A DNA stretch of 64,000 nucleotides from Kiritimatiellia bacterium (GTDB taxonomy: Bacteria; Verrucomicrobiota; Kiritimatiellia; UBA8416; YA12-FULL-48-11): the NCBI GenBank assembly GCA_028716365.1, contig JAQUPZ010000003.1, forward strand, positions 372,001-436,000. The letters run 5' to 3'. The position numbers and the translations under genes were made by a program. Within the stretch, counting starts at the first letter, position 1, and each line of letters starts with the position of its first letter. Below, piece after piece: positions 38,050-48,059 of this stretch. The notes under the pieces are model-generated. The model was not told the origin of the DNA. It ran no database searches and was given only the letters and a program-made list of their open reading frames with translations.

Positions 38050-39072
38050 ATGAGTGGAATTGTAGGACATACCCTTTACGCTATACTTGCTAAACAGGCA
38101 GCAGAAAAACGACGGTTACCAATAACACGGATTGTTCAACAACATCTTTCCAGTTACCTTGCAGGATCATATCTCGGTTGTGATATTCAAGCCATGCCTG
38201 AGGCTATCTGTATGGATACGGGGAAAGAGGTTGGGTTTGGCACAGTACCGGTGGAAAAGAGTCCGCTAACCGGCGGTCCAGTCCGTCCGTATTATCTTAG
38301 TACACCTGAGGGGAAATTCACGCCTAGACAAATTCATGATATGTTTTATGGACGTGCTCACTTGGTATTTGGATGGGTAAAATCCGAAAACAAGCTGGCT
38401 GTCCCATGGAATCTTTTACCCGACTACTTTGCAAGCGTGGTTGAAGACACATTTGAATATTTTAGTCCCGGTGAACGTCCTCTCGCATATGTATTCGGGT
38501 GGATGGCACATGTGGTCGGCGATTCATTGATCAAAAATATTCAGCATGGTCTCGATCTACATTTGCTGGATGGCCAATATACCCCGCGAAACCGGCCGAT
38601 CCAGGATCTTGTAAGTTTTCATGAAGTGGGACGAAAAGAATTACGACTTAATTGGACGACGCTCTTTATGGATTTAGCGGAAACACCGATAGAGCCTGTT
38701 CAGTTTCATTACATGCGCGTTGGGGTTTCAAAGGGAACGTTAGGAAAGAAATTCAGTGAAGGATGGGCGCCTGAAAAAGCCGATGTGCTTCGTTTTGTAT
38801 TGGCCGAGAACCGGCGTTATTTGAAGGCAAATATTGCCTCCATTCTGTCTGAAATGGAATTACATCAAACACCGGAAGGCTTGGACTACAACGAAAATCT
38901 ACGTAAAATTTCCGGCCTTAAATATCCGCAAATGGTTGAGTTGGCTGAGAAAGCAAACTTCCGTCAGGCGCTATGGAAAATCGGTGAAGCTGTGGCGGAC
39001 ATTTTCAGTGCCATAGTCCAGCGTCAGCCGCGACTGGCTGCATTATCTACAGCATTAAGAAATAACCTTTAA
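38050..39072 (+). CDS. Conserved hypothetical protein, possibly zinc-dependent phospholipase C-like
   Basis: A 340-residue soluble protein I cannot place firmly. It has an N-terminal GHTLYAILAKQAAEK, an SSYLAGSYLGCDIQ segment, FGWMAHVVGDS near residue 160 and SFHEVGRKELRLNW. The placing of histidines before Asp or Gly (WMAHVVGD) resembles the helical zinc-dependent phospholipase C-like family, but this is weak. It follows the ceramidase-like gene by 27 bp and is convergent with the U32 peptidase gene, with a 17-bp gap. Confidence 0.65.
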   Translation: MSGIVGHTLYAILAKQAAEKRRLPITRIVQQHLSSYLAGSYLGCDIQAMPEAICMDTGKEVGFGTVPVEKSPLTGGPVRPYYLSTPEGKFTPRQIHDMFYGRAHLVFGWVKSENKLAVPWNLLPDYFASVVEDTFEYFSPGERPLAYVFGWMAHVVGDSLIKNIQHGLDLHLLDGQYTPRNRPIQDLVSFHEVGRKELRLNWTTLFMDLAETPIEPVQFHYMRVGVSKGTLGKKFSEGWAPEKADVLRFVLAENRRYLKANIASILSEMELHQTPEGLDYNENLRKISGLKYPQMVELAEKANFRQALWKIGEAVADIFSAIVQRQPRLAALSTALRNNL

Positions 39073-39089
39073 TTCGAGGAATCCATTGA

Positions 39090-41534
39090 CTACAGAAGTG
39101 TGGCGGAGATATTCGCTTCGTAACTTGCCGGCAGATTTTTGCCAGTCCTGAGCGCATGCCAGATTTCCAATACCTTGGCGGGATTATGGCGACGGTATAT
39201 GAAATCAGCGCGGAAATGAGTTGCGCCAGCGGCTAAGAGTTTTTTGATATTATTGGCAATACAATAAGGATGCTCGTTTATTACGATTGTCCGGCAGTTT
39301 CTTGTGATCAAGAGTATCCGTTCTTTCTTGCCGGAAACCAGCGGTAATTCACCGGTGATACAATCATTTTTGCCGGTACATTTGCCTGTGATATTTGCGA
39401 ACGCGCAGGTTTCGGATATAAAGAGCGGCGTATCCTGGTAGAGAATGATTGTGGCTTTTTCTCCGAACTCTTTCAGGAGAGAAGCCATATTGTCAAAACC
39501 ATCTTCCGGTGACAAAGTGAATCTACAGGCGCCCATATCCATGACCTGGAGTGCCGCAGCACGGTTTAAAACGTATACAGACCAGTCGGAAGAGAAAGGC
39601 AAAGACTTTGTTTCAGAAGCAGAAAAGCCAAGGAATGGCCATGCCGACAGATTGGCGGCTTCCCAGCGCGTCCATCCTTCATGTTGGAATTTCGTGATTT
39701 TCTCCAGAAGTGATTTTTCATCTCTTGCTCTGGTTATTACAGGGAGTGCGAGTCTGATGTTGTCTTTGCCAATTAAATCCGAATAGTCGTGAAGAGCTTT
39801 CATCAGGGAGGATAAGGGCTCATTTCCGATGTCAATTACAAGCTCGCATACATCTTTCCAGTCGGATACGGTGAAAGAAGAGAGATTTGATAATGAATCA
39901 GTTTTTATGGACCAACTAATTTCTGTTTTTCTTTCCTGGTTCAGCACAGGTTTAAGCGCTTCCTTGTATTCTATAAATGTAGCGGCTTGTTGTTGTTCGA
40001 TTTGAGATTTCAGGCTTGAGAGAACATCACGACGAAGGCGGTTTAATAACGAAACTGGTGCGAATAGTTTTTCCGGGTTTTTGAAAGAAAAATCCTTGAG
40101 ACTGAAGCATGTATCGCCAAGTTTTTCGAATACTTTTTTAACAGTCTTCTCCATTTCTTCGATATTTTTCCCTTTTTCGAATATGCCTTTGACTTCAGAA
40201 CTTACATGGATTGGTCCTTCTGCAGCAGTGGCAGTTATGTTTGTTTTATTTAAGGAGACGTCGACTGTAATGTTTTTGCGGACTCTAAATTCACCGGGTT
40301 TAGGTTTTATGAATTTATAGCGGCGCTTTACTGCCTGTGATGAGGAACAGTAAATTATGGAACCTTTTGGCAGGTGCGGATGATCCTGCGGAAGGATTAC
40401 CTGTACTGTCGAGCCGGCTGGAGCTTCAAAAACGGTTTTACTTTGTCCTTTCCCATTTTGCGGCATGAGATAAAGCGTGTCGATTGGGAAGCCAAATGGG
40501 CGGCCGGGCAGATCAATCTGCAGTCCATCGTGTCTTTCCAGCGGCCGTTCGGTTTTAAATTGAAGTTTTGCATTTCTGGAATTGGGATTGATAACTCTCT
40601 CGACCCTGCCAATTGGGGCCCCGCGATGGCCGACAGTTTCGGTGTCAGCGGTATCAGCATTATTCTCGGAACGTACGTAAAGATTTGTCCAGGGCCGGCT
40701 GAAGATAGTCTTGATATCGTCATCGTATTGTTTCCTGTCATTTTTACTTATCTTGCCGTCAATCAATTTCCTGTAATAGGATGTGGTTGCTGCAACGTAG
40801 AGCGGGCTTTTCTTTCTGCCTTCGATCTTGAAACTGATTACGCCGGCTTCTCGTAGAGGAAGAAGGTCATCAGGAAGCGCAATATCTTTCATGGAGAAGG
40901 GGAATGATTTGGTATGGATGTCCGAACTAAATGAATCCCTGCAGGGATAGTTGCACCGTCCGCGGTTTCCACTGCGGCCACGGAGCATTGATGAGTACAA
41001 ACAGAGTCCGCTGTATGAATAACAGAGGGCACCGTGCAGGAACACTTCCACTTCGATACCTGCTTCGGCGGCGATCTTGCGGATTTCGCCAATTGTAAGT
41101 TCCCGCGCAAGCGTGACGCGCCGGAACCCGAGTTGTGAAAGTGTTTTTGCCCCTGCGAGATTGTGAATCGCCAGTTGTGTACTGCCGTGAAGCGTAAGAT
41201 TCGGGAAGTATTTACTGACGATGTGAACCACGCCGAGGTCCTGAACTATTATTGCGTCAACTCCGATATCTGAAATCACGGCGAGTGTCTCGATGAGTTC
41301 AGGGATTTCGTGGTTCAGGATAAGCGTATTGACTGTAACGAAGATTTTCCGGCGTGGAATTGATGAATGAGCAAAGGCGGTTATTTCACTTAATATGTCA
41401 GGCGTGAAATTTTCAGCCTCGGCGCGGGCTGAGAATTTTTTCATACCCATATAGATTGCGTCCGCGCCGTAATGAATTGCAGCATATGCTGAATCCATAT
41501 CACCGGCAGGAGAAAGTAGTTCACATTTTTTCAT
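39090..41534 (-). CDS. U32 family peptidase
   Basis: An 814-residue protein. I start it at ATG 41534 (MKKCELLSPAGDMDSAYAAI, the usual U32 N-terminus) rather than at 41660, which would put 42 extra residues in the symporter gene. The N-terminal TIM-barrel part carries GADAIYMGMKKFSARAEAENF, HGSTQLAIHN and EVFLHGALCYSYSGLC. The Cys-containing LRGRSGNRGRCNYPCRD matches the site region. The C-terminal extension (about 400 residues) resembles the DUF3656-containing long U32 forms. Known relatives hydroxylate rRNA or tRNA or degrade collagen; the exact role is open. It overlaps the symporter stop by 14 bp. Confidence 0.87.
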   Translation of the reverse strand: MKKCELLSPAGDMDSAYAAIHYGADAIYMGMKKFSARAEAENFTPDILSEITAFAHSSIPRRKIFVTVNTLILNHEIPELIETLAVISDIGVDAIIVQDLGVVHIVSKYFPNLTLHGSTQLAIHNLAGAKTLSQLGFRRVTLARELTIGEIRKIAAEAGIEVEVFLHGALCYSYSGLCLYSSMLRGRSGNRGRCNYPCRDSFSSDIHTKSFPFSMKDIALPDDLLPLREAGVISFKIEGRKKSPLYVAATTSYYRKLIDGKISKNDRKQYDDDIKTIFSRPWTNLYVRSENNADTADTETVGHRGAPIGRVERVINPNSRNAKLQFKTERPLERHDGLQIDLPGRPFGFPIDTLYLMPQNGKGQSKTVFEAPAGSTVQVILPQDHPHLPKGSIIYCSSSQAVKRRYKFIKPKPGEFRVRKNITVDVSLNKTNITATAAEGPIHVSSEVKGIFEKGKNIEEMEKTVKKVFEKLGDTCFSLKDFSFKNPEKLFAPVSLLNRLRRDVLSSLKSQIEQQQAATFIEYKEALKPVLNQERKTEISWSIKTDSLSNLSSFTVSDWKDVCELVIDIGNEPLSSLMKALHDYSDLIGKDNIRLALPVITRARDEKSLLEKITKFQHEGWTRWEAANLSAWPFLGFSASETKSLPFSSDWSVYVLNRAAALQVMDMGACRFTLSPEDGFDNMASLLKEFGEKATIILYQDTPLFISETCAFANITGKCTGKNDCITGELPLVSGKKERILLITRNCRTIVINEHPYCIANNIKKLLAAGATHFRADFIYRRHNPAKVLEIWHALRTGKNLPASYEANISATLL

Positions 41535-43017
41535 TTGTATTGACAATATTACCAATGTTAAGGCCTTTATCCCCGTCAGGCGATGGAATGATGACACTAA
41601 ACAGCCAGCAGAAGAAAAGGGTACCGATGAGGTTTGCAACGGCATAATAATGGAGCGCAAGATGTTTGACGAATATGCTTGTGGCGACGCTCCAGAGGAT
41701 GCCGGCTATACCACCTGTCAGTACTCCTGATGCAGTGAATCTACGTCCGTACATGCCGATTAAAACCAACGCTAATAATGGGCTTCCTATTCCGTTGATT
41801 ATTTTGTTGGCGATTTCAAAAATACTTCCGAGTTTGCCTACAAAACATGCCGTAAACGTTACAACAGTTCCGATAAGAAGAGTCAGAATCCGTTCGGCTA
41901 TCAATGTGCTTTCTGAGTCAGCCTTTTCATGTGTGTTACGATTCCTGAAATCGGTGACAAAGGCGGTACAGCATGAATGTATACCGGAATCGATGCTGGA
42001 CATAGTTGATGCAAAGAGACCGGAAACGAGGAGACCGCACGCCCCGTACGGCAGAGATGCAACAAACCACCCGATATAACTGATGGGTTTGGCACCACTC
42101 CCTGCCGGGATCCCCTTTGATTTCGCATACGCGTGGATCGCGAAACCAAGAAATGCAAGACAGAGGAGTGAGAGGATCGAGAACACTGCGTTGAGGATGA
42201 ACCCGCGTTTTGCATCGGCCAGGGTTCTGGCTGTGAAATAACGCTGGACGACCATTTGGTCGGCTCCATATCGTGCCAGGAATGCAGTGAATGTTCCGAT
42301 AAGCGCGCTCCAGAGGGTTATGCGTATACGGGGATCGGGAGAGAATATCTGCGGATCGAAGGGATAGAATGGTTTTGTGAGGCCGTTGATTGATGCATTT
42401 TTGATTATTCCGGTAAAACCCTGATCGTTTGATACTACAATTACTCCGACTACAAGAGAAACAAACAGTATAATGAACTGTGCGACATCAGTCCACATTA
42501 CGGCACGCATGCCGCCTGACAGGGTGTAGACCGTAGTCGTAAAACCGGCAATAAAGATGAGGATATATATATTAATCGATGTTACAGCCGTAAGAAAGAT
42601 TGCAGTCGCATATATGGCCACTGACATCCAGAAAACCCGCCAGATAATAAAAGTGCCGCTGGCAAGTCGTCTGACCCGGAGATCGAATTTCTTCTCCAGG
42701 AATTCATAGGCACTGACAGGTCTCATCTCGTGATAGAACGGCATTATTATTTGTATTACAGGAAACGCCACAATGACAAAGACTGGCACTGCCATGAGGA
42801 CATAAAGACCATGGCTGAATACTTCTTCTGTAAATGCTGTGAAATTAATGGCGCTGAATACTGTAGCAAGGATGGATGCGCCGACGGGAAACCATTTCAT
42901 TGAGCGACCGGCGACGTGGAAGTCATCACCCGATTGCCTGTATCGCGATACGGCCATGCCGAGAATCATGATACCAACCAGGTAGATGGCAAATATGACG
43001 TAGTCGAGTGTTCTCAT
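41521..43017 (-). CDS. Sodium:solute symporter (SSS family)
   Basis: A 498-residue membrane protein with about 13 hydrophobic segments. The N-terminal motif DYVIFAIYLVGIMILGMAVS, then GDDFHVAGRSMKWF, and a central TLSGGMRAVMWTDVAQF are typical of the SSS family. The SSS signature region contains LVSGLFASTMSSIDSGIHSCCTAF. It would import a sugar, amino acid or vitamin with sodium; the substrate cannot be predicted. The 3' end overlaps the U32 gene, and hypB lies 22 bp upstream. Confidence 0.9.
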   Translation of the reverse strand: MRTLDYVIFAIYLVGIMILGMAVSRYRQSGDDFHVAGRSMKWFPVGASILATVFSAINFTAFTEEVFSHGLYVLMAVPVFVIVAFPVIQIIMPFYHEMRPVSAYEFLEKKFDLRVRRLASGTFIIWRVFWMSVAIYATAIFLTAVTSINIYILIFIAGFTTTVYTLSGGMRAVMWTDVAQFIILFVSLVVGVIVVSNDQGFTGIIKNASINGLTKPFYPFDPQIFSPDPRIRITLWSALIGTFTAFLARYGADQMVVQRYFTARTLADAKRGFILNAVFSILSLLCLAFLGFAIHAYAKSKGIPAGSGAKPISYIGWFVASLPYGACGLLVSGLFASTMSSIDSGIHSCCTAFVTDFRNRNTHEKADSESTLIAERILTLLIGTVVTFTACFVGKLGSIFEIANKIINGIGSPLLALVLIGMYGRRFTASGVLTGGIAGILWSVATSIFVKHLALHYYAVANLIGTLFFCWLFSVIIPSPDGDKGLNIGNIVNTNEKM

Positions 43018-43039
43018 TTTACACTTGGGTGATTCGGGT

Positions 43040-43813
43040 CTATTTCGTCAGTTTCTCAAGATAGTCTATCCACGCATCCATTCCCTGGCCGGTCTTGGCG
43101 CTCAGTTCAAAAATAAAAACTCCAGGATGAATATGCCGCAGATAGTCACGGCACTTGGTGATATCCCAATCCAGGTATTGAATCAGGTCTGTTTTTGTCA
43201 GGATAACGACCGGCGCCAGTGAAAAGAGAGAAGGGTATTTGACTGGTTTGTCCTCGCCTTCTGTTACTGACAACAGGGCGATCTTGAAGTTTTCCCCCAA
43301 GTCGAAGGCTGCCGGGCATACAAGATTACCGACATTCTCGATGAATAAAAGTTTTATACCCGTTGTGATGATTTCCGGCAAAAGGCGTCCGACTTTTTCT
43401 GCATCCAGGTGGCAGGCGCTTATTGTTTCGATCTGGCGGACTTCAGCTCCTTTGCCTGCAAGGCGGCGGGCATCATTATCGGTTTGTTGGTCGCCAGTAA
43501 TAACCGCGCATTTAACCCGGTCGCGCAGTCTTTCAAGAGTGCGTTCAAGGAGAAATGTTTTACCTGAACCCGGGGAGGAAATCATGTTTACGGCCACAAC
43601 GCCACGTTCCGCGAGCCAATATCTATTTTTATCGGCCATTTCATCGTTTCGGGAAAGAATCTTCTTTTCGATTGTGATGGTACGACTCGTGGAATTGTCG
43701 TGATCATGGCTGTGTTGATGTGGCGTTCCAGCATTGGCATGACGGTGAAAATGACCATTATGCCAGTGTCCATTATCCTGTTCAGGTTGCCCGCATCCGC
43801 AGTCCTTACACAT
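43040..43813 (-). CDS. hypB: Hydrogenase nickel incorporation GTPase HypB
   Basis: A 257-residue GTPase with an N-terminal metal-binding tail (CKDCGCGQ, then many His residues, residues 1-45), a P-loop SSPGSGKT near 80, ISACHLDAEKV, IENVGNLVCPAAFDLGE with the metal-site cysteine, and the base-recognition motif TKTD. HypB delivers nickel to [NiFe]-hydrogenase with HypA. No hypA or hydrogenase gene is present here, so this copy is solitary in the window, between a prepilin peptidase and a symporter. A role in another nickel enzyme is possible. Confidence 0.93.
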   Translation of the reverse strand: MCKDCGCGQPEQDNGHWHNGHFHRHANAGTPHQHSHDHDNSTSRTITIEKKILSRNDEMADKNRYWLAERGVVAVNMISSPGSGKTFLLERTLERLRDRVKCAVITGDQQTDNDARRLAGKGAEVRQIETISACHLDAEKVGRLLPEIITTGIKLLFIENVGNLVCPAAFDLGENFKIALLSVTEGEDKPVKYPSLFSLAPVVILTKTDLIQYLDWDITKCRDYLRHIHPGVFIFELSAKTGQGMDAWIDYLEKLTK

Positions 43814-43865
43814 ATGTTTTCTCCAGTAAAGTGAGAAGAGAACCTAGAGAAAAGAGACCTAAATG

Positions 43866-44798
43866 TCAATTTATGTAGAGTTGAGGATTGGGTGATATAA
43901 TGGTCGGATCGGGAGGTGTTATTTCCGGCGGAATGAACATATTGATATAGGCATCCCAAATAGTTGTTCCCCATAGAATCCATATAATGGCTGCAAAGGC
44001 AATATATGGACCGTAAGGAATGCGGCTTTGCATGGTTTGTTTTTTTGCCAAAATGAGAGAAACTCCGGCAATAGAACCTATCAACGATGATATGAGGACG
44101 TTAAAAAAGACAGCTTTTGTCCCCAGGAAAGCGCCAAGGGCGCCCAGCAGTTTTACATCGCCAAATCCCATTGCGTCTTTATGGAAAAGCATTTTGCCGA
44201 AAATGGCCAGGCCCCATAACATCCCGCCTCCAACCAGGGTTCCCAGCAGAGCGTAAAGAAGGGAGATGATATGTGAATCTTCCAGATGGAGACTTGGTAA
44301 AGCGAAGCTGAGTATTATTCCTGAAACAATACCGCCGAGCGTTACACGATCGGGAATAATCAGGTGTTCGAAATCAACAAAAGTTCCAAGTATCAAGCCG
44401 GAAACAACCAGCCAGTAGACCGGGACTAGACGCCAGTCGGTAATGGGAACCAGGCCGAGGGCACGCGAGCCCGGCAGAAGATCGAATTTCAGCCAGACGA
44501 GCAGGAATAGAACTGCGGTAATAGCCTCTACCAGAAAATATCGGAAAGAAATTTCCCTGTCGCAGCATTTGCTTTTCCCTCTGAGAAATAGATAGGTGAA
44601 AAGTGGAATATTATTATACCACGGAATGGGAGTGTTGCAATTTGGACAGAATGACCGGGGCTTGACCACGGAGAGTTCGCGCGGGATTCGGTAAATACAG
44701 ACGTTGAGGAAACTGCCGATACAGGCTCCAAATGCAAATGATAAAAACACGAAGAATTCGCGCCAGGGAAAAAGATAGCTCTGAAACAGGTCAAACAT
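43866..44798 (-). CDS. pilD: Type IV prepilin peptidase (A24 family)
   Basis: A 310-residue membrane aspartyl protease with about eight hydrophobic segments. The cytoplasmic cysteine loop starts CPNC (Cys51, Cys54); the catalytic aspartates lie in VDFEHLIIPD and GFGDVK. Alignment to standard sequences puts Ser76 where the third zinc cysteine is expected, and an extra cysteine two residues later (Cys78, Cys79). It would cleave and N-methylate type IV pilin or type II secretion pseudopilins. No pilin gene is nearby. Confidence 0.92.
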   Translation of the reverse strand: MFDLFQSYLFPWREFFVFLSFAFGACIGSFLNVCIYRIPRELSVVKPRSFCPNCNTPIPWYNNIPLFTYLFLRGKSKCCDREISFRYFLVEAITAVLFLLVWLKFDLLPGSRALGLVPITDWRLVPVYWLVVSGLILGTFVDFEHLIIPDRVTLGGIVSGIILSFALPSLHLEDSHIISLLYALLGTLVGGGMLWGLAIFGKMLFHKDAMGFGDVKLLGALGAFLGTKAVFFNVLISSLIGSIAGVSLILAKKQTMQSRIPYGPYIAFAAIIWILWGTTIWDAYINMFIPPEITPPDPTIISPNPQLYIN

Positions 44799-44806
44799 GG
44801 GATTTT

Positions 44807-44850
44807 CGATTAAGATTACGAAAACGATTACGATTACGATTACGATTATA
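44807..44850. repeat. Hexamer GATTAC-type repeat, solo copy
   Basis: About seven degenerate GATTAN hexamers. The first 35 nt match the right inverted repeat of the four-helix-bundle unit at 50331-50364 at all but about two positions, including the interruption that breaks the simple pattern. It fills the gap between the prepilin peptidase and aroE genes. Confidence 0.75.
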
Positions 44851-44858
44851 AATAAGCA

Positions 44859-45737
44859 TTATGATGAAAGAATCCTTCCGTAGACTTGTTTCTCGAGCGC
44901 ATTTCGCATTGTTTTTACCGGCGGCTTGATGCCCGTCCAAATCGAAAAAGAGATTGCACCCTGATGCAGCAGCATTCCGAGGCCATTAGCGGTTTTGGCT
45001 CCACTTTTGCGGGCTGCCTTCATAAAAACTGTTTCGGGGTACATGTAAATGAGGTCGAAGGCCATCTGTCCCCTGCGGAAAGCGGATGGGGGGAGCAGGG
45101 GGGCGTCAGCCTTTTTCATGCCCACAGGTGTTGCCTGAATGACCAGGTCAACTTTCCTGCACTCTTTTACCCAGACAGCAGGATCTGCCTTAAGCCATTG
45201 TACCTTTGACCGGGGCAGGAGTTTCGAGATTTCGGCAACCACCCGTCTAGCCCGTTTGGTTTCTATATCGGCAACGATGATGTTTGAAGCTTTCGCGACT
45301 GCACAAGTTATCGCAACAGCACGTCCGGCGCCACCACTCCCAAGGACGAATACCGACAAACCTTCGATTGTTTTTCCAAAAGCTTCCTTGATGGCAATAA
45401 GGAAACCTTTGCCATCGGTGCTATGTCCTTTCAGGTGGCCGCCAGGAAGGAATTCTACCGTGTTAACAGAACCCAGTCTTTGTGCGGAAATATCCAGTTT
45501 TTTGAGCCCTTTAAAGGCGACTTCCTTTAATGGCACAGTTAAATTTACTCCCCGGAATCCCATGCATGCCATGGAGTTTAATGTTGAAATAAGTGTATCG
45601 GGGGCGACATCAAACGCCAGATAAATGGCATCCATACCCAGCGACTGGATTGCGGCATTATGCATTACAGGTGAAAGCGTATGGCCGATGGGATGGCCTA
45701 GCACGGCAAAAGGTTTTGTATGTCCACTCAGGTTCAT
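44859..45737 (-). CDS. aroE: Shikimate dehydrogenase
   Basis: A 292-residue enzyme reducing 3-dehydroshikimate with NADPH. Substrate motifs are LGHPIGHTLSPVMHNAA at the N-terminus and NLTVPLKE with the catalytic lysine; STDGKGF follows, then the nucleotide loop VLGSGGAGRAV. Start ATG 45737 is preferred over TTG 45758 because it begins just before the conserved HTKPFAVLGHP. Neither start has a strong ribosome site. It is on the same strand as leuA but separated from it by a strong terminator. Confidence 0.92.
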   Translation of the reverse strand: MNLSGHTKPFAVLGHPIGHTLSPVMHNAAIQSLGMDAIYLAFDVAPDTLISTLNSMACMGFRGVNLTVPLKEVAFKGLKKLDISAQRLGSVNTVEFLPGGHLKGHSTDGKGFLIAIKEAFGKTIEGLSVFVLGSGGAGRAVAITCAVAKASNIIVADIETKRARRVVAEISKLLPRSKVQWLKADPAVWVKECRKVDLVIQATPVGMKKADAPLLPPSAFRRGQMAFDLIYMYPETVFMKAARKSGAKTANGLGMLLHQGAISFSIWTGIKPPVKTMRNALEKQVYGRILSS

Positions 45738-45775
45738 TTGACGTTTATGTAGCCACAAAGTACGTAAGACACCAA

Positions 45776-45816
45776 GTAAAAAAGAACAGGAGTCTGCCGG
45801 ATCAGGCAGACTCCTG
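45776..45816 (-). terminator. Strong terminator after leuA
   Basis: A perfect 12-bp stem: CAGGAGTCTGCC (45787-45798) and GGCAGACTCCTG (45805-45816), 6-nt loop. On the minus strand it is followed by TTCTTTTTTAC. It starts 5 bp after the leuA stop codon and closes the ilv-leu operon. Confidence 0.9.
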
Positions 45817-45820
45817 GACG

Positions 45821-47371
45821 TCAGTTATGTTTTATTTTTTTACCTGCAAGTTTCCTTGTTGACAGATAACGGTTGACACACGACAAGTATGCCTTCGCGC
45901 TGGCCTCCACAATGTCGGTACTTGCCGCTTTTGCGCTGAGCATGTCCGGTCCAAAAGCAACCCTGACATTGGCTTCACCCATTGCGTCCTTACCGACAGT
46001 AATGGCCTGCAGGGAGAAGTCGGTAAGTTTACCGCGTACACCTGACAACTTGTCAATGGCCTTCAGGGCTGCGTCAATTGGGCCATCGCCATAAGCAGCG
46101 CTCTGGAGTACTTCTTTTCCCTTCTTCAGGCGAACCGTGGCCGTTGGAATGGCATTTGTTCCCGTGGAGACATGAAGATAGTCCAGAACGTAAACGCTGG
46201 CGTTCTGGCTGTCATCGCCTCTTGCGATCATCTGCAGATCGTCATCGTAAATATTCTTTTTCTTGTCGGCCAACTCTTTGAAACGTATGTATGCTTCTTC
46301 CAGTTCCGTTTGGGTCAGATTTAATCCCAGTCTGGACAGTTGATGACGGAAAGCATGTCTGCCGGAATGTTTCCCCAGCACCAGTTCTGTTCCGTCCATA
46401 CCTATATCCTGGGGTTTCATTATCTCGTAAGTCCTGCGCTCTTTCAGCATTCCATCCTGGTGGACACCTGCCTCATGGGCAAATGCATTGGCTCCGACTA
46501 TGGCTTTATTCCGTTGAACGGTCATACCTGTCAGCTGACTCACCAGCCGGCTGACTTTGTACAGTCTCTCGGTCTTAATGCCTGTTTCGACATTGGTGAA
46601 CAGATCGGCTCTTGTTTTAATGGCCATTACCACTTCCTCAAGCGCTGCATTTCCTGCGCGTTCACCCAATCCATTAATTGTACATTCCACGCCGCGGGCG
46701 CCATTTTGTATCGCGGCCAGTGAATTTGCCACAGCCAGACCGAGATCGTTATGACAATGCACATTGATAATTGCCTTGTTAATATTCGGTACATTATCGA
46801 ACAGGTATGCGATCAGATCACCGAATTCGGTGGGTATTGAATATCCGACTGTATCGGGGATGTTGACAGTTGTCGCCCCTGCATCGATTACTGCCTTGAC
46901 TACCTGTGCCAGGAAGTCCCTTTCAGTACGCGAAGCGTCTTCCGGGCTGAATTCAACATCACGAGTGAATTTCTTTGCGTATTTAACGCCTGTAACAGCC
47001 TGTTTCAGTATTTCGTGCCTTGCCTTATTGAGTTTGAACTTACGATGTATTTCGGATGTTGCCAGAAATACATGTATTCTTGATTTGCGTGCAGGCACCA
47101 CTGCTTCCGCACACCGTTCTATGTCCTTGGCGATACAGCGTGCCAGTCCTGCTATTACCGGTCCCTTTACCGATTCAGCAATGGCCTTGACGGCCCTGAA
47201 ATCGCCGGGGGAGGCGATCGGGAATCCTGCTTCAATGATATCAACATTCAGTAACGCGAGCTGATGGGCCAGCTCCAGCTTTTCGCGATGGTTCATACTG
47301 GCGCCGGGCGATTGCTCGCCGTCGCGTAAAGTGGTATCGAAAATATAGATTTTTTCTTTGTCATGTTTCAT
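45821..47371 (-). CDS. leuA: 2-isopropylmalate synthase
   Basis: A 516-residue enzyme catalysing the first committed step of leucine synthesis. It shows [16 protein letters not shown], the metal motif [16 protein letters not shown], and [17 protein letters not shown], with a C-terminal regulatory domain (about 380-516) that binds leucine. Length is typical of the long bacterial form. It follows ilvN with a 181-bp gap holding a CAGAAT repeat. It is the last gene before a strong terminator, downstream of the Val/Leu leader. Confidence 0.96.
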   Translation of the reverse strand: MKHDKEKIYIFDTTLRDGEQSPGASMNHREKLELAHQLALLNVDIIEAGFPIASPGDFRAVKAIAESVKGPVIAGLARCIAKDIERCAEAVVPARKSRIHVFLATSEIHRKFKLNKARHEILKQAVTGVKYAKKFTRDVEFSPEDASRTERDFLAQVVKAVIDAGATTVNIPDTVGYSIPTEFGDLIAYLFDNVPNINKAIINVHCHNDLGLAVANSLAAIQNGARGVECTINGLGERAGNAALEEVVMAIKTRADLFTNVETGIKTERLYKVSRLVSQLTGMTVQRNKAIVGANAFAHEAGVHQDGMLKERRTYEIMKPQDIGMDGTELVLGKHSGRHAFRHQLSRLGLNLTQTELEEAYIRFKELADKKKNIYDDDLQMIARGDDSQNASVYVLDYLHVSTGTNAIPTATVRLKKGKEVLQSAAYGDGPIDAALKAIDKLSGVRGKLTDFSLQAITVGKDAMGEANVRVAFGPDMLSAKAASTDIVEASAKAYLSCVNRYLSTRKLAGKKIKHN

Positions 47372-47421
47372 ATTATGTCACTTTATATTATTTTATTTCT
47401 GTACTTTTCCCTTCAACGGTA

Positions 47422-47453
47422 GAATTCAGAAGTCAGTATTCAGAATTCAGAAT
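47422..47453. repeat. CAGAATT-type 32-nt repeat, copy 1
   Basis: A short run of degenerate CAGAAT hexamers between ilvN and leuA. Aligned base by base with 50667-50698 it matches at about 27 of 32 positions in the same orientation, including two shared irregular positions. Confidence 0.6.
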
Positions 47454-47552
47454 GGCAGGAAAATGTGTTTCAAACAATTCTTGTATTTCTTTAAATTTAT
47501 CTTGCGTGATTTTATTCTGTATTCTGTCTCCTGGCTACTATATTCCTTCTTT

Positions 47553-48032
47553 TCATTCTCCTCTTGCCACGGCGATCACGCCGGAACGCGAAATATCAAG
47601 GATCCTGAACGGTTTGAGCAGTTTAAGAAAATCATTTATCTTATCCTGTTCACCGATCATTTGGATCGTCAATGACTTTTCCTGAACGGACACAACTTTT
47701 GCGTCAGAAAGGAGTTTTATCAGTTCAACAATTTCCTGCCTCTTCTGAGGAGTCGCAGCAACCTCCGCAAGCACAAGTTCCCTGTTCAGGTAACGCTTTT
47801 GTGTAAGGTCGGTAACTTTTATCACGTCTATAAGCTTGTTAAGTTGTTTTGTAACCTGTTCAAGCACGCGATCGTCACCCGGAACCTTGATGGTCATGCG
47901 TGAACATGTCGGATCCAGGGTTGGAGCCACATTAAGCGTTTCGATATTGAAGCCGCGACCCGATATCAGGCCAACAATACGAGCCAGGACCCCGGGTTGA
48001 TTCTCAACCAATGCTGTAATAACATGTTTCAT
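47553..48032 (-). CDS. ilvN: Acetolactate synthase small (regulatory) subunit
   Basis: A 159-residue subunit. The N-terminal ACT domain reads MKHVITALVENQPGVLARIVGLI, then GRGFNIETLNVAPT, which bind valine for feedback inhibition. The C-terminal domain spans 80-159 and includes LIELLSDAKVV-like segments. It is co-oriented with ilvB, 87 bp downstream of it; the gap holds a TAATCN repeat. Also called ilvH in some genomes. Confidence 0.95.
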   Translation of the reverse strand: MKHVITALVENQPGVLARIVGLISGRGFNIETLNVAPTLDPTCSRMTIKVPGDDRVLEQVTKQLNKLIDVIKVTDLTQKRYLNRELVLAEVAATPQKRQEIVELIKLLSDAKVVSVQEKSLTIQMIGEQDKINDFLKLLKPFRILDISRSGVIAVARGE

Positions 48033-48059
48033 GATTTCTTATCTCCACTCTATTTTATG

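Noticed and set aside
41535..41660. Upstream extension of the U32 peptidase
   Set aside because: It lies within the symporter gene and precedes the conserved U32 N-terminus MKKCELLSPAGD.
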